6,239 nt of DNA from Syntrophobacterales bacterium. GTDB taxonomy: Bacteria; Desulfobacterota; Desulfobaccia; Desulfobaccales; 0-14-0-80-60-11. Positions within the stretch are counted from its first letter, which is position 1. The number at the start of each line of letters is the position of its first letter. The stretch lies in contig JAGVPN010000300.1 in assembly GCA_020052215.1 (NCBI GenBank), positions 1-6,239 on the forward strand, read 5' to 3'. The translations under genes and the position numbers were made by a program. Below, piece after piece: positions 5,884-6,239 of the stretch. The notes beneath the pieces are model-generated. The model worked only from the letters and a program-made list of their open reading frames with translations, searched no databases and was not told the origin of the DNA.

Positions 5884-6239
5884 ATGCCCGCTGATTATCC
5901 AGGTTTGGCCTTGAAGGGGCTCAAGGGCGCCTGCTGGTACACCAAGACCCTGACCCTCAATACGCTGCGCCGGGGCCTGATCCTGGGCCGCTACGCCCTG
6001 GCCTGCTGGCAGAAGCAGAAAGTCAATAGGGCCATGCGCCGGTTGGGGGACCAGTTTTTCCAGGCCCTGGAACGGGGCGAAACCAACCCGCTGGTGGTAA
6101 GCGAAGTGAGCGATGCGGTCAAAAAAGCCAAGGATTTAAAAGAGGTCAAGGACAAGAATTATCAGGCCGTGGCCGCCACCCGGGACCGGATCCGGGCCGC
6201 CTGGGCCAAGCCCACCCCACCGCCGCCCACCCCGGAAAC
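5884..6239 (+). CDS. Unrecognised helical protein, cut off by the window edge
   Basis: From ATG 5884 the frame stays open for 118 codons to the end of the window, so the 3' end is missing. I do not recognise the family. The N-terminus (MPADYPGLALKGLKGA) has no signal peptide. Residues about 20-42 are mixed hydrophobic and basic (TLRRGLILGRYALACW) and could be an amphipathic or membrane-touching helix, but Arg and Lys within it argue against a plain transmembrane segment. Residues 43-108 look helical and highly charged (for example KKAKDLKEVKDKN), which suggests coiled coil. From 109 a Pro/Thr-rich linker begins (AKPTPPPPTPE), possibly leading to a further domain outside the window. The excellent Shine-Dalgarno, sustained open frame and codon use like its neighbours support a real gene. 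It has its own promoter candidate and structured leader, so it is probably separate from the hisH-to-Mut7-C operon. Confidence 0.7.
   Translation, partial: MPADYPGLALKGLKGACWYTKTLTLNTLRRGLILGRYALACWQKQKVNRAMRRLGDQFFQALERGETNPLVVSEVSDAVKKAKDLKEVKDKNYQAVAATRDRIRAAWAKPTPPPPTPE

Overview
The window is GC-rich and densely coded. All recognisable genes lie on the + strand. It looks like a Gram-negative bacterium of the former Deltaproteobacteria (Desulfobacterota, perhaps near Syntrophobacterales/Desulfobaccales). The reasons are an RpoH-type sigma factor with an intact RpoH box, two outer-membrane-type lipoproteins, and the general style of the proteins. This placement is an inference from protein character, not a database match.

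Layout: bases 1-213 are a non-coding, partly AT-rich region. It holds a good promoter for the + strand genes (147-175) and a second promoter-like signal pointing left out of the window (26-55). Then come hisH (214-834) and hisF (824-1603), which overlap by 11 bases and encode the two subunits of imidazole glycerol phosphate synthase. After 24 bases follows an rpoH-like heat-shock sigma factor (start 1628 or 1634, end 2608). After 32 bases comes a long lipoprotein built from about 15 TPR repeats (2641-4425). It overlaps by 4 bases a LolB-like lipoprotein (4422-5210). A short heptamer-repeat spacer leads to a Mut7-C family protein with a zinc ribbon (5239-5724). The short gaps and overlaps, with no convincing terminator between these six genes, suggest one transcription unit, though internal promoters cannot be excluded.

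Bases 5725-5883 are a second intergenic region. It contains a promoter candidate and a leader with four mutually complementary G/C blocks that could form alternative hairpins. They precede a well-placed Shine-Dalgarno and a gene that runs off the right edge (5884-6239), encoding an unrecognised helical protein with a proline-rich stretch.

How the genes work together: HisH makes ammonia from glutamine and passes it to HisF, giving IGP for histidine and AICAR for purine synthesis. The TPR lipoprotein and LolB-like lipoprotein are a recurring pair in Gram-negative genomes and probably act in the envelope, in lipoprotein or outer-membrane assembly. The sigma factor just upstream may link that envelope pair to heat or protein-folding stress. 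No mobile element, CRISPR array, tRNA or rRNA was seen. Most of the window is housekeeping. The less ordinary parts are the degenerate nuclease half of the Mut7-C protein, the possible attenuator leader, and the unknown gene at the right edge.
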